This document shows positions 32,230 to 44,956 of a DNA stretch of 64,000 bases, piece by piece (the first letter of the stretch is position 1; each line of letters opens with the position of its first letter). The translations under genes and the position numbers were made by a program. The notes beneath the pieces are model-generated. The model had not been told where the DNA came from. It made no database searches and saw only the letters and a program-made list of their open reading frames with translations. The stretch is from assembly GCA_039545355.1 (NCBI GenBank), contig BCJJ01000019.1:246076-310075 (forward strand). Direction: 5' to 3'. This DNA is from Trichosporon coremiiforme. Taxonomy: Eukaryota; Basidiomycota; Tremellomycetes; Trichosporonales; Trichosporonaceae.

Positions 32230-34537
32230 TCAAGCCGCACGTTGAGGATCGGTCACGGTAGGAATGGGCTGGAAAGGCGTAGTGAATGGCACGGAACGGC
32301 GATGGGGAAGCTGAACCTGAACCGACATGAGAGGCTGTTGCAGGCCCTCCGATGAGCGGCGAGACGAAGCAGCCGAGCTGTTACCCTCATCATTGGCGCC
32401 TGTCACGAAGGTGGCACGCTTTTGGGTATCCTGAGTAAGCGTCTGGCTGGCTTGGCGCTTGTACGTGGGGCGCTCCGGAGCCAGGTGCGAGTGTGGCAGT
32501 TTCGACGGCGCCCGGATGCCATCGTATCCTGGCGTTGGCGTGCCGAATGAAGGCATGCGTTCAGGAGCCAGAGTCTGCTCAAGCGAGGTGCACATGAGCA
32601 GAGGGTTCGCCGACGGGCGGTTCAACCTGGACGAGGCGAACGAAGGGTTTGTCAACTCCCTAGGCGCCAAGCCACTGGACTTGGGGCCGAGGTGCATGCT
32701 GAAGGACGCGTGACGTTGCTGAATGTGGTCCTTCCACTTGAGCATAGCATCGTCGTCAACCGGCATGGGGCGGTTGTTCGACTGAGGATGGGGTAGAGCC
32801 TGGCCGTCCTTGATCTGAGGGAAGGACGACATGGTGGCAGTGGCGGTAGTAGGCGTGGTCAGGTCAGGCATGGAGTTGGACTTGCTCAGGCCACGGGGAG
32901 TTTCCACAGTCACGAACTGCTCGCCGTCATTGATCCTGTCGGGAGTAGCGAGAGCCATGGGGTCGAGGAAGAGCTTCCAGAAGTCGTTCCCACTCTGTTG
33001 GCGACTAAAAGTCGGAGGCGCCTCGCTGGGCAGGGAGCTGTTGCGATGGGGGGAGTGAAACTGGAAGTCGTTCATGGCAGCGGGGTCGACGTTGAACTGC
33101 TGATCGTCGAGCTTCAGCTGGTCAAACGAGTTCGCCCAGACGGCAGAGGTACTGGAGGGACGCCTCCCGTGTTTCTTCTCCTTAGGGTCAGAGACACTGG
33201 CATTCGAAGACAGGTCATCATCATCCACAGCCGAGGAGTTGAAGGAATTCTTCCACTGAATGCCAGAGTTGTCTGTGAACGAGCTTGACACTGAAGCTTG
33301 GTCAAACGACTGGGGCTCCTGGAAGGCATTTCCGCAGTAGCCGTTCAACTGCAGGTCGAGACCGGCCCCAGAGTTGGCGGCATTGATCATCCAACCGCCG
33401 CTGGAGCCTGCTGTACTGCCAAGAGCAGCATCGTCGGAAGACCCAGTCGGACTTGTTGAATTCGTCAACGCAGGAGTGAGTTCGATACCAGTCTGGGTGG
33501 GCGACTGCTGTATCTGGGCCATGGCAGATGCGTGCGAGAATTGCTGAGCGGCTGCCATCTTTGCCTCCCAGGTGGCCGAAGTTATGCTAGGCACTGGTTG
33601 GGGTCCGGACGGTGGGGAGTGGCTAACGACATTCGTTTGCGCGGTCGCCATTGTGCAAGCGGCAGAGCGTGCCTTCTGGGGTTTGGCGTAGGTGCACTGG
33701 ATTGACCGATGGGCACATCGGGCTGCAGGTCATTAGCGACAATTACCCGGGGTCATAACGTCATTAACTTACCGCAAGGTTCCGCGAAATCGCAGCGGAC
33801 CTTCGAGTGGTTGCACTGATCGCAGGCACGCTTCTTAACAGGGATCTCGTACCCCATGTTGCCTTGCATGGCCATGACACCACCTGGTCCAACGTTGTAG
33901 AGCTGGTTCTCCTGTCCGGGAACTCCCTGCATAGGCATGCCATACGGCATGAATGCAAGAGACGGGTCGAGGAGACCGTCCTTCCCGTCTGGTATTCCAC
34001 CAGCAGGGCCGAAGGCCATGGCGGTTGGGTTCAGGTCCATGCGGGGGATCCAGGCGTTGTTGTTCTGCTGCAGTAGTGGGTGGTTGGGGTACATGCGCTG
34101 GGCCTGATACGGGGTCGGCTCAGGTTGACTCAGCCGCTGCGCTGAAACACCGGCAATGCCGGGGACCATTCCAGCCATTGGCGGCGGCTGTACGGCCATG
34201 GATGGTCGACCACCTCCGACGGACGACGCCGAGGCGGCGCTCGATTTGCGCCGCGACTTCTTCTCGTTCTTGTCGGGCTGTTGCCCATTGGGCTTCGGGT
34301 GGGCTTTGTTCACATGCCGTGACAGGAGATCGCTTCGAGCGAAGCGGAGCGGACACTCCTTGCAGGCGTACGGCCTATCACCTGTGTGGGCGCGCAGGTG
34401 GCGACCGACATGCTGAGGCCGCGTAAAGGTGGCTGAGCACAGCTGAAATACTGTCAGTGCATGCTCAGTTAGCGCTCCACGTGCAGTCCGTGTGGACGTG
34501 CACCGTTACTCACTGGACACTTATGATCTCCACCCAT
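32230..34537 (-). CDS. Transcription factor with two C2H2 fingers and a Zn(II)2Cys6 cluster
   Basis: Three exons: 34514-34537 (24 nt), 33773-34442 and 32230-33722; 2187 nt, 728 residues. Exon 1 (MGGDHKCP) splices to LCSATFTRPQHVGRHLRAH, making finger 1 (C-x2-C-x12-H-x3-H). Finger 2 is ACKECPLRFARSDLLSRHV...H. At about residues 215-250 a complete fungal binuclear cluster spans intron 2: CDQCNHSKVRCDFAEPC joins ARCAHRSIQC. The spacing C-x2-C-x6-C-x5-C-x2-C-x6-C is exact. Between the modules and after them the protein is Pro/Gln/Ser-rich and disordered, as expected for activation regions. It is a nuclear sequence-specific regulator by inference; targets unknown. The first exon supplies the first Cys ligand, so skipping it would destroy finger 1. 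Confidence 0.88.
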
Positions 34538-37500
34538 GGTGTACGTGGAAATAGGTTTGGACGGTAGCCGCCTGGACTTATGCAGGCTGTGCGTTCAGCC
34601 GACTAGCCGGATGGGTAAGGGGTAGTCACTCTGCAGATGACGGAGTGACCCAGGCTGAGACTAGTGTCGATGGGACAGTGCTTTTGATTTGGACGCGAGG
34701 TACCTGGCAGGACGGGTACAGCGTTCGATTGGGTGGCAATGGTAGTGCGGCCGTAGTCGAGAAGTTCGAGAGTTTGGTCGTCGGTATCAGCGGGGAAACG
34801 AGCAATGAGGTTGCGATAACAGGTGAAGCTCGAGTGGTGGCGAAGAGTTATTCGGTAGCGGGCGTGGATGGTGGGTGATGCTAACGTAGGAAATGAAGAA
34901 CGATGCAGTTCCAGATTGGCACGGGAAAGGAAGCGTACTAAAGAGTTGCAGCGTCCCCGCGAGTTGACACAGTGCAAAGCGCTCTGCAGGTGCGCAGCCC
35001 AGGTGTCGAGTTGTAATGCCTCTGCTGTTAGATCAACAGCCTGGGGGGTAAGGGCTGAACGCAGCAGACGGATGGGCACGCAGACCGGCAGGGCAGAGGT
35101 GTAGAGCCTGGAGGGACGGCACGGAGACGCGAGGGAGGCTTCGAGATGTTATGCTCCTGGGATCCTGGGCCCGATCCACTGGTCGCTTGAGGTCCCGCGC
35201 TCGCACGCACGATACGGTGCAGTGCTGGGAGGAGGTTGAGGTGTGATGCAGGTTTCGCGCACGGCGTGCGGCCTACTTGACCTGTGCTGCGGTCACGAGA
35301 CGAGAAGACAGTGCGACGAGAGCTGTTTGTGGTAACTTGTAATCGACCCAGGCTGTTCCTTGGTCACAAGTGCTATGACGTATGACGTAGTGCCGGGGTG
35401 CGTCAAGGGCATGGGGAGGGGAGAGCCCTGGGAGTCCCTACCTCTCCGTCCCTGGGCTAAAGATGCTGAGGGCTAAATCCCTATCTCTAATCAGAGTCCT
35501 TCGCCCTCCAGCCGTTCCTTGCGGTCTATGCCGTGTTACGGAGCACAAGCCAGATGCCAGGCAGACAAACCGCCAGGACGCGTCGAAAGTCCAGTCCTGG
35601 CCGCTAGGCGGGATGTCCAGACTCGCACCTCGAGGGTTGCTCAGGCGAGATGGGCGAATCGCTGCAGGGCCCAGTTCCGGGTCCAGGTACTCGGCGGTTC
35701 TTCCGGACCAGCCCGTTTGTTATTTCTTCCCCCGAGTCAACTCAAATGGTGACTCTCCCGAGAAGCGCATGAGCCTTGAGGTGCGTCAGCCAAGCAGCTC
35801 TGCAGTCGGCAGTGCGCGGAAAGTGACGCTGCCTGAGACAGGATCGAGGCGCGTCCCGGGGCGGATAGAGGAGGGGCGCAGGCGTTACTACCCAGGGTGC
35901 GGCTGGCACGGCCGCAACGCGATCCGAGCATACTCAAGTGGCTCCAAGTTTCCACTGCTCGTCGTTGGACACAGCGCGGAGTACCGGCGCTGCGGACTGG
36001 GTGTTGTCGCGTGTTTCTGACACGGGGCAGCCGGCAGGAACTCCAAGCGGCGTGAGAACGGTGTGTCGCGGCTGGTTAGATAACGCTTCGTTATCTTTGT
36101 GCCGTTGTATTGTTCGTGAAAGCTGGCTGTGCAAACAGTGGCCTGTATGTTTCAAGCCAGGGTATGCCTGCTTGGCGCAGGGCAGTGGGGCTGAAAAAGG
36201 CGTCGCATACAGTGCAGGCCGTAGACGTTCGGTGACGGTCAGCAGACGTCTTGGGACGAGACGAGGGCGAAGAGGTTGATAGGCGTGGCGCTCAGGAGTC
36301 GGACGAATCCTGCGCTCTTCTTTTTACGCGTCTGTGGTCCCACGATATATATTCTAGAATGGCTGCCGCAGTCGCCTCTACGAAACAAACAAACCGAGCA
36401 AGAACCGAGAACTACGCCTGCATATACATTATCCGTCAGAAGCGAGCTAAGAGCTGTGGCGCGGCGTGGACCGCACTCTTGACATCAAGGGCCACTCGTC
36501 TGCGGCAGAGGATGAAAAAAGCGAGCCCAGACGCCAGGTCACGGCGGGCCAGACCGCATCGCCTTACCAGTTTGGTGTGAGCATATAGCTTGCTTGCCGG
36601 AGGGGTAGCCTGCGGTGTGGAAGTGCAGAGCGTGAAAAGGGCGCACGGCGTAGTAGTGACGATACAGAGGAATGCAAGCTTGACAGCACTTCTCCTCGCT
36701 TACAACTAGCCTCTTCGGTTGGACCATGTTTCCCCGCTTCAGGACATCCGGATGATCAGATGCTCTTATCTGGATTCTCTCTTCGGCAAGGCGCAGCGGC
36801 TCGGAGGAGAACCTGAAGGGCACGAAGAACAGCTGGTCGACTGGGGTACTAATGACAATAAGCAGAGCGTCCCGAGGGATAGCATACCATCGCGTACCAA
36901 CGCCGCAAAACCAGGAGCCCAGCTCCCTTCTGTCCGGGAGCCCCAGATCTGGTGGGCAACCTTGGTTGAGAATCAGTAAGGGGCAGTGTCAGACTTACGT
37001 TGTAGGGGATCGGAACATGTCAGCTCGAGGACAAAAGTCATCACACGTCCGCAACCATGCAAAGGCCCTCACATGCAGCTGACGATGTTAAATGTCCGCA
37101 TGCTGTCACTCCTCGGTCGTACGCTGTTCACATGATTTCAGAAAATCGCGCTGCCGATTTGATTTGCATTTGAACGGCTCGCTCGGTTGCGGTTGTCTTC
37201 GTTTGCGTATATCGTGTGCCTACGACTGCTGCTGCACTTGCCGGCTTGCCGCTGCCTCTCGAAGGCTCGGCCCGGCGCGATAGGCCGTCGGACTGGCAAA
37301 CAAAGTTCAGGTTGAGGTACCGCATACCTCGTGATGTCAATTTCCCATTTTTCTCGCTTGACAGTGCATTGGCACTTTCAAGAGTCGCAAGTCGACACGC
37401 GTCAGGCTTGACATCCGACCGCAAGCCACTTGATCGTATGACTTTGGTGAGCCCGAGTGCGAGGAGTCGACTGGCACAACTTCTCCTAAGACCAGAATCC

Positions 37501-39901
37501 AGAGGTCCGCGCTCCCCTCAACGTTGACGAGCTGGATTACGACCAGAACTTGCAGCACATGTCTATGAATGGATCACGAGCTACGGCGCCCTGAATGGGC
37601 ATTCATACATGCTCGCCGAGTGGGGCAGCCCTCGATACGTTGCATAGCGGCGGAAGTGCCCGTGGGAGGTGCGCAGGCAGAAGTGCTCGGCGTCTTGTGA
37701 GTCTGTCCGCAACCTGAGCGCCTGAAGGAGACAACATAAAGCAAAGAGGGCTCCCCCTTCGTCCCGTTGCGCAGGGCTGGGAGCATGCCATTCGAGACCT
37801 TTCCAGGATGGCCTGTGCATCCGTTACACCCAAGGGACACACTAAAGGATGGGTCGGCAGAACGCTGCGCAGATGTGTGTGCGTGCAAGAATGCAAGCAC
37901 GCGGCTGCTATGCGCTAAGCCCAGGTGACGATGAATCGGCAATATACCAGAAGAAAACCAATCGATTGAACCTTCTGACGCTGACATTTGCAGAAGATGA
38001 GCGCCCGTGCCGGGGGCCGACCCGCGCTCCTTCGTCCTGGATCACTCTGTGGGCGTGTGCACAGCTGGGCTAACCTCAGAGTGTGTTTCCACGCAGAAGA
38101 ACCAGAGTCGCATGAACTAGAACGCATCATATATCCGCGTTTAACAAGATTAGAAGGGGCAGGGAGCTGGGAGAGTGGGGACGTGGGGTAGCATTCTTTA
38201 ATCAGGAGTTTCTCAGGTTATGAGGCTCCGAGGAATGAAAATAGCCCGCGTCGGTGCGGGGAAGTGGGGTGCGCTGTAATCTGGCGCTTTGATCTGGCCA
38301 CCTGGCTTCTGCATTTCGTTCGTCGGATCATCGGTATTCTAACAACCAACGATCAACGACGCGTCAGATACGTTCATTCTGCCTAAACCATTGATCATTG
38401 ACGCCATTGACCTTGTTTGATGTCTCTGTCCGCTCTACGGCTGTGGCTGCATTACTGATGACAATTAATTCATTTGAGGGACTACTCCAGGCCGCCGCAC
38501 TGGGTGTCAGCAGAGCACTTGGCGAAGTGGGTCAGTACACCACGAGTACACAGCGACGCAACGCAATGCACCAGTCACCGTGCCTCTTCAATCCCATCTT
38601 TCGACCTTGACATGCGGGTTCCCCAAAGCGTTGTAGGGCGTGGGCAAGAGGAGGAATAAATGGACCTACTGCAGGGATTCTGCAACACAAGTTGGCTGCG
38701 CCCACCTAGTACTCAGTAGGCACATGAAGAGGGACAGAGCGCACGAAATCCAAGTGGCAGATTGACGTCAGTAGGCTTTGCGCAAGGCGACCTCTGTCCG
38801 CCCATCCTCTCCGCTGGCATGTGATAAGACGGCGTCCCTGGCCGTGATGCCGGCGATGGCCGATGCCCGCGATGCCCGCGCATAACCTGCCTGACGCCCA
38901 GCTCGCTGGCCGAGAAAGCTTAATGACGTCAAAAGGGCTCGCTGCCTTCTGACCGGGCGCCCTAGGGCTCAGGAACCCTAGCGCGCCTGTTGTTGCCACC
39001 CCTTACCATGCATCGCAAGGCTCGCTACCCTACAGCTGAGACATCACCTGGACAAGTTGTATTACATCATCCTACACACTCTTCTAATTCAGTAATGACT
39101 TAATTGTGGGCTAATCCCCCTCAAACGGTCTAGCCCTTTTAAAGGCCGTTGCCTATTTGACATCCAAAATGTCTTAGCTCGCGGCACAAAGCACATCCGC
39201 AAGGTCCGCGACTCGCTCGAGTAACCCCATTCCTCGTTCGGAGTATCCGCGTTCCTGCAGGCGGCTGCAGGTGCCGTCTCTTCCACTGTGCTACACGCAG
39301 GCATGGGCATGAACATGCGCTGATTCCACGACCCCCGTTTTGCCCATGTGCCCAATTCTGATCCATCACTTCTGTCACTTAATTGATCGCGTCAGTTGGA
39401 CACGAAGCGCCACATGGCGACCGTCGTCAACATTGCGAAACCACCTAGAGGAGCATGTCTGAGGCTGTCCACCTTCTCTTTAAGTCTCGAGCGCGGTACG
39501 CTACTGTCCTCTACGCAGCTCTTTCCGCACAAATCAAGCCAACAGCACCATTTCTAATCATTATTTGCATTTTTTTTCGTCGTTTGTTTCGTTATTTTCG
39601 TAAGAATCCTGTCTCTCTAGGCTGATCACTATTCGAAATCACAGCCATGCGGGCCTCACAGGACACATTGATGGGAGGTAGGGATCCAGGACTGAGATAC
39701 AATGTCGCGTCATTGGGAGAAAACCAGAAGTCTGGAGAATGGGCATTGAATTCCAGCCGACGGTGGAACGGCGAGGACTTGTGACCAGTAGACCTGCTCG
39801 GACCTAAAAGTTGCCTCGCATCAGGCAGAAGGGTTTATCCTCCGATCGACGTCGGAAGAAGACCCGAAGATTCTGAGCAGCAGAAAAGAATAACGACCGC
39901 C
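34538..39901. other. 5.4-kb gene desert
   Basis: Open frames are short and overlapping, with no recognised domains. There are no transposase, reverse transcriptase, rRNA or tRNA signatures. An AT-rich stretch with T8 and TTTCGT motifs lies at about 39540-39605, near the 3' end of the TFIIB gene. It may contain the long promoter of the transcription-factor gene, a non-coding RNA, or decayed sequence. Confidence 0.5.
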
Positions 39902-41499
39902 CTACACAACGATGACCTCAGGGGTGTCAGGCTTCGAGTCGCCCTTCGCATCCTCCTTCTTCGACGTCTCGTTTCCGTTTGAATCGCCGTTGGCAGTCGT
40001 GCCGCTCTTCAGCTTGGATCCGTTCTCCTTCGCCTCGTCCTTTGCCTTCTTGTCCTTGTCAGCCATGGGCTGGCTAGGCGTAGCCGACCTTGATGACTTC
40101 TCCTTGGCCTTCCCCAGAGACGCCAGGTTGCGGTAGCCGTCGGGGTACTGGGTCTTCTGTTACTGTTAGAAACGTTTCGTGAACGTCGACAAGGTCAGCA
40201 CTACTCACCCACTCCGGTCGAATAACCTTGTCCACGTCTTCGGCAATCTTCTTCGTAATCCTTTGCCCTGTCAGACGGATTCCTAGATATGGCTGGCCAA
40301 CTAGCACACTCACAACTTAATCGTCGACTCCGAAACTCCAGCGACATTTGAGATTTCCTTCGGGGTGCTAGAGTTCTCAAAGAGGATGCAGGTGAAGAAG
40401 AGAACGCCCGCAGCGATTGAGAGCGGACTGCGGCCATCGATGCATGATTTCTTCACAGCCGTCACTGCGATGTGCTTCGAGGCGTTGAAGATCGTGTTAC
40501 CCAAGTCCAGGTAGTTGCAGAAACGTCCAAGCATTCCCTCAGTCGACTCGCTGGCACTGCTGAAACCTTGAGGCTGAGAAATACCGCGACGCTGCTGCTC
40601 CGCCATAACGACCATTCGCAGCTCGTTGAACACCTTCCCTAGATCGGCTTTCGGAACCTTGACAGCCTTGCCGACCTCGCGGAACGAACGGGCCGCTCCA
40701 GCAGCGCGACATGCGAAGAGCACGCACGCCGCGATGATAGTGTCCGGGTGCTTGCCCTTGGACACGCTTTGCTCGTCACCGATGACATAGGCGTGCTGAG
40801 CGCGCTCGGCGATGGAGCGAGGCAATTGCATCGAGTCACAGACCTCATTGATGCGAGAGAAAGCCGCCTGAAGTTGTGCGGGAGTAGAACGAGTACCAGA
40901 CGCGGTCGCTGTGGCCTGCTGATTCGCTCGGTTCTGAGCGCGCTGTAGGTCACGCGACATGCCAGTACGTCCATCACGCCCTGAGATACTCGTCTCGAGA
41001 GGAGCATGTCCCAACAAAGGGTTGCTTGGACCTCCGACGCGGGAGGGGTCGTCACCGCCTTCATCACCAGCAAAGGTCTGTCATCAGCTTTTGTTCTGTC
41101 TCGATTGCTGAACACATACACGCCCTGCGCCGTCAGTTATCTGCTTCTCGACCATGGGTACTTACACTCGCTGCGAGTATCAACAATGCGGTCGCCCAAG
41201 ATAGTACCACAGTCACCACAGACCTGAAGGTTAGCAGGGAAGGGAAGACCGCCGACACTCACAAGATCGCCGTGGCTGTACTCCTCGATAATGTTCGGAG
41301 GATCGGTGCGGCAGTTAGGGCATAGGTGTCGTACCGCCAAATCCGGAACGATGGGCTGACCGTACTTGCCCTGGCAAATGAGACGAGTGTGCGCAAATCA
41401 CATGAGTGCGGGATGAGAGTGAGAGTTACGTCAGCACATCAGCAACTAGGAAGGCGGAACACATACCACGGGCGCCTTGGGCCCAGCTACTCCGTTCAT
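39902..41499 (-). CDS. SUA7: General transcription factor TFIIB with a 5-nt microexon
   Basis: Seven exons: 41467-41499, 41263-41370, 41166-41223, 41120-41124 (5 nt), 40314-41077, 40209-40260 and 39902-40156; 1275 nt, 424 residues. The zinc ribbon (about residues 25-53) uses HLCPNC and VCGDC. The reader segment DTRSEWRTFAGDEGGDDPSR is whole only when the microexon GGCGT is included. Two cyclin folds follow (for example SIAERAQHAYVIGDEQSVSK, TIIAACVLFACRAAGAARSF and CIDGRSPLSIAAGVLFFTCI). TFIIB bridges TBP at the promoter and RNA polymerase II. The C-terminus extends about 55 residues into a Lys/Asp/Glu-rich tail ending TPEVIVV, longer than the yeast protein. The microexon introns are 41 and 42 nt with CTGAC/CTGAT branch sites. 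Confidence 0.92.
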
Positions 41500-42651
41500 T
41501 ATCGATGATTTAGGACTGTGCACCAAAAAGGAGGCGACGGTGCAAGGTAAAGTGGTGTCGCTTCAACGTCTCTGTCGAAGGGGGAAAGGCAGAGCAGATA
41601 TAATCGGGTGGCAAGGCGCAAGGTATGTCAGCACAAAGCTCTCTTGGATCTTGTTATCTCCTCCACACGCAATCCCTTCGCGCATTCTCCGGCAATTTTT
41701 GCATAGCAATAGCGTCACCATGCGTTTTGGCTGTGATGCATGATTGGATTGATGCCAGGAGGGCAAAGAAATGGACAATGGGTCCAGAACCCCAACTGAC
41801 ACTCACCCGAGCCAAGTCTGCCTAGACAGACAAAAGCTGATCTCCCTTGCAGCGTCACTCGCGAATAATCGTCGTGTGAAACACTAGGCAGTCAGCGCAG
41901 ACCTGGTTGGAAGATCGCCGAGTTTTGTACGGTGCGAGATGAATGAGGTGAAGGCGAGTGTACCTCGACATTGGGCCTCGCGACTTGAACGGGTGACTGA
42001 CAGTTGCTCGTCGGCACCAAAAGGTTCGGTGGCGGTAGTTTAAAGACGCGGCCCCTTTAAGTTGTGAGCTGCTCACACGTGTTGGGTGGCCAGGGCAAAA
42101 CATGAGATCGTGTCTGCAAATTAGGGTCCGTCGGCCTCACCTTGGATTCTCTCCTCCTTCCTCCAGTTTACTGATCGCGATACTGACGGGTGTGGACACC
42201 ATCCTGTACGTTGGCAACTGTCACCTTCCTCTCCGGCGAAGGGAAACGTACTGTTCCGACCGCTAACAGTAGCCTACGATCTCAAACACTTCACAAGCCG
42301 AAAAGGGGTTCGTTTCGGGATAAGGAATTCGATCACTGCGCGTCCGCAACAACAATATCAATCCGTCACACTCACTTGTCCGCCGCCAGCCTCATCCAGA
42401 AGCGTCATTTACTGGGCAACATAAGACGGTCAACGCTCTTCATCGTGTCTACGAAATAGTGAACTACCGGCCCGTTTAACTTCGCTTGACTCGTTAAAGC
42501 CACGAGTGCCCCACACAAGTGAGTATATCATGTACATTCAACCGCCGACCGCAGCTCACGCGGTCCACCCTCGCACCTGCTAACAGTTGCAGAAGAATTT
42601 ACTGTTACCGTTATCTCTTTCTCATCAATATCCCCTTAGCCTGCGCTCAAG
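41500..42651. other. Divergent promoter region, TFIIB and EAF3
   Basis: About 1.15 kb between two start codons. No gene seen; open frames are short. Confidence 0.6.
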
Positions 42652-43972
42652 ATGGCCGCCGGCGACAGCCAGAACCCCAACCACCAACCGAACCAGTTCA
42701 CCACCGACGAGTATGTCCTTGCATACCACGGTCCCCTTCTTTACGAAGCTCGCGTGAGTACTACCAAAACGAATCTTGAATTCCACACTACGATTCTAAA
42801 GTGTTTGGGCTGCCAAATGTTGCGCCGTGCGGACTGGATGCTGACATATACCTCTGCCCATCTGTATTTTTTCCTATTTTCGGATTTTTACGCCCAGATC
42901 CTTCTCGCCGAGAACTGGAACGAATCAAACACACTTTTGGGGACGACTGGACCCCATTACTTCATTCATTACAAGGGATGGAAGCAGACGTGAGTGTGGA
43001 TTAAGTGTAGTGGTCGCCGTCGATCCGTGCACGGGGAGTCATTCGGTTGATCATGGGCTGACTAACTCTTAGGTGGGATGAGTGGGTGCCCGAGATGCGG
43101 TTGCTCAAGTTGAACGAGGCCGGCTTCGCTAAGCGTCGTGCGCTTCTTGAGGCGCAGACCAAGAAGAACCGGCCTGTGGCGGCAGCAGCTGCCGAAGCTA
43201 TGGCCCCGCTCAACAAGGGCAAGGATGCGAAGGGAAAGAAGGGCGAGAGCAGCAGGAAACGTACGCGTGACGCTGGTTTGGACACGGTGAGTTTGAGGGA
43301 CAACGGCTGTTGCTAATACTGTCAGGAGGCTGAGTTCCTGAAGCGTCCCGAGGTGAAGATCGTTATTCCTCAGGTGCTCAAGCTCCAGCTTGTCGACGAT
43401 TGGGAGAATGTCACCAAGAACAATCAACTGGTTACCCTTCCTCGCAAGCCGAACGTTCGCAATCTTCTCGACGAGTACAGGGCGTATGTTCAGTCTACCA
43501 AGAAGGAGCGCTCCCCGTAAGTGATGTGTTGGCTTCCTTGCTAATGGCAGACGGTCAACTGCCCTTTTGGACGAGATCATTGCTGGCATAAATCTCTACT
43601 TCGACAAGGCTCTGGGCAACAACCTGCTGTATCGCTTTGAACGTGCCCAATATGTCGAGCAGAAGAGGTCAGCGGGGGACCGGCCCATGAGCGAGATCTA
43701 CGGTGCTGAGCACCTGCTGCGTTTGTTTGGTGAGGGCATTGGTAGTCAATCATTTACTGACGTCAGTCAACTTTGGACCTTTCATTGCCTATACCAACAT
43801 CGACACCGAGTCTCTCAATATTTTGCGCGAGTACATCAACGACATTATGAAGTGAGTTTAGGTGAACCGGCGGTTGCTGACGGACAGGTGGATGATTAAG
43901 GAGCAGAAGCGTCTGTTTGTCAAGGAGTACGAGACGACTACTACTCAGTATCAGAATCTCTCGAGGACATAG
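42652..43972 (+). CDS. EAF3: EAF3/MRG15 chromodomain and MRG protein
   Basis: Seven exons: 42652-42753, 42898-42989, 43073-43286, 43326-43516, 43551-43729, 43767-43851 and 43888-43972; 948 nt, 315 residues. The chromo-barrel domain (about 20-90) includes LAYHGPLLYEARILLAENWN, HYFIHYKGWKQTWDEWVPEM. A Lys-rich linker follows, then the MRG domain (about 135-310) with LKLQLVDDWENVTKNNQLVT, ALLDEIIAGINLYFDKALGN, LYRFERAQY and LLRLFVNFGPFIAYTNIDTE. Eaf3 binds H3K36-methylated nucleosomes and serves both the NuA4 acetyltransferase and Rpd3S deacetylase complexes. Introns of 34-39 nt make this one of the most compactly split genes in the window. Confidence 0.95.
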
Positions 43973-44275
43973 CCCTGATGTTGTTATATCCAGCTCTCTG
44001 CATACTGAATACAAGCAAGTTCCGATGAGCTCCGCTTGGCCGGCCGCAATTCGCCCGCATTTCTCGTAATCTTAGAGCCTCTACTACTTTCACCATTTGT
44101 TATTAGACTTGGGCGCTTGCTCTGGATGTCACTCTATAGGATGTTATGTGTTCAACAACTGATTGCATTGTATGAGCCCTAAACCACGCCTGGGGTGGAG
44201 TTTTTAAAGGATGAAGGAAACAAAGGTGAATACTGATGATGCGAAGTGGTCTAGAGTTGGCTTATGATGGGTCGA

Positions 44276-44956
44276 TCACGAGGTCTTCCACAACAGGATG
44301 GCGATCTGGCCGATGTAGAAGTAGATGAAGTTCTTCGTCTCTGCACTGTTAGCTTTGTCGTGCAAGTCCAACCGTCGTCATCGGTGCCAACGATAAGAGG
44401 AACGCCCAGATCTGGACGTCCGCCCCCTGTCGCACAGTAAGAGGAGCACACTCACCATGAGTGACGAAAGATCCGAAGCTGGGAGCGAGATCAGCACCGA
44501 CGCAAGGCAAAGGAGGCGAAGGACACGTACTGCTTTCCAACGACACAGTGCCAGGTTGTGTTGTACAACCTGTCGAATTCCTTCTTGATGTACATCGCGA
44601 CGTCCTTCTCGACAGCATACTTCTCGAGCGCAGTGACGGCCATCTGGGTAGCGGTCTCCTGCATCTCCTCCGACACTGTGTCGTCAGCTATATTCCGTCT
44701 GTCTGAACCGCCATAAGGAGGAAGCTTCAAGCTCGTGACATAGCCCTAATATTCCCCAGTAGCTGCGAGCACGCAGACTTCAGCAACGCTAGCAATGGCA
44801 AGTGAGCCGCTCGGCAACGAGCTTCGGAGCAGATACACGCCTGCACTTCTCGCCACCTGTTCACGCCCTAAACAATTCTGTGCACGTCCACTACTCACTG
44901 TCCACGCTCTTGATCACGGCCTTGACATCCGCAGTCTTTTCCGAGGGGGCGGACAT
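44276..44956 (-). CDS. DYN2: Dynein light chain LC8 type
   Basis: Four exons: 44899-44956, 44531-44675, 44456-44478 (23 nt) and 44276-44340; 291 nt, 96 residues. The spliced protein reads IKSVDMSEEMQETATQMAV, YIKKEFDRLYNTTWHCVVGK, HFGSFVTHETKNFIYFYIGQ and IAILLWKTS, a textbook LC8. LC8 is a dimerisation hub for the dynein motor and many other partners (nuclear pore, peroxisome and signalling proteins). It is a few residues longer than animal LC8 at the N-terminus. The 23-nt exon encodes FGSFVTH, part of the beta-strand that binds partner peptides. Confidence 0.94.

Noticed and set aside
40009..40080. Apparent frameshift before the C-terminal tail of TFIIB
   Set aside because: It came from a copying slip while reverse-complementing. 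On re-reading the plus strand (AGCCATGGGCTGGCTAGGCG) the frame runs straight from SRSATPSQP into MADKDKK and on to TAG at 39902.
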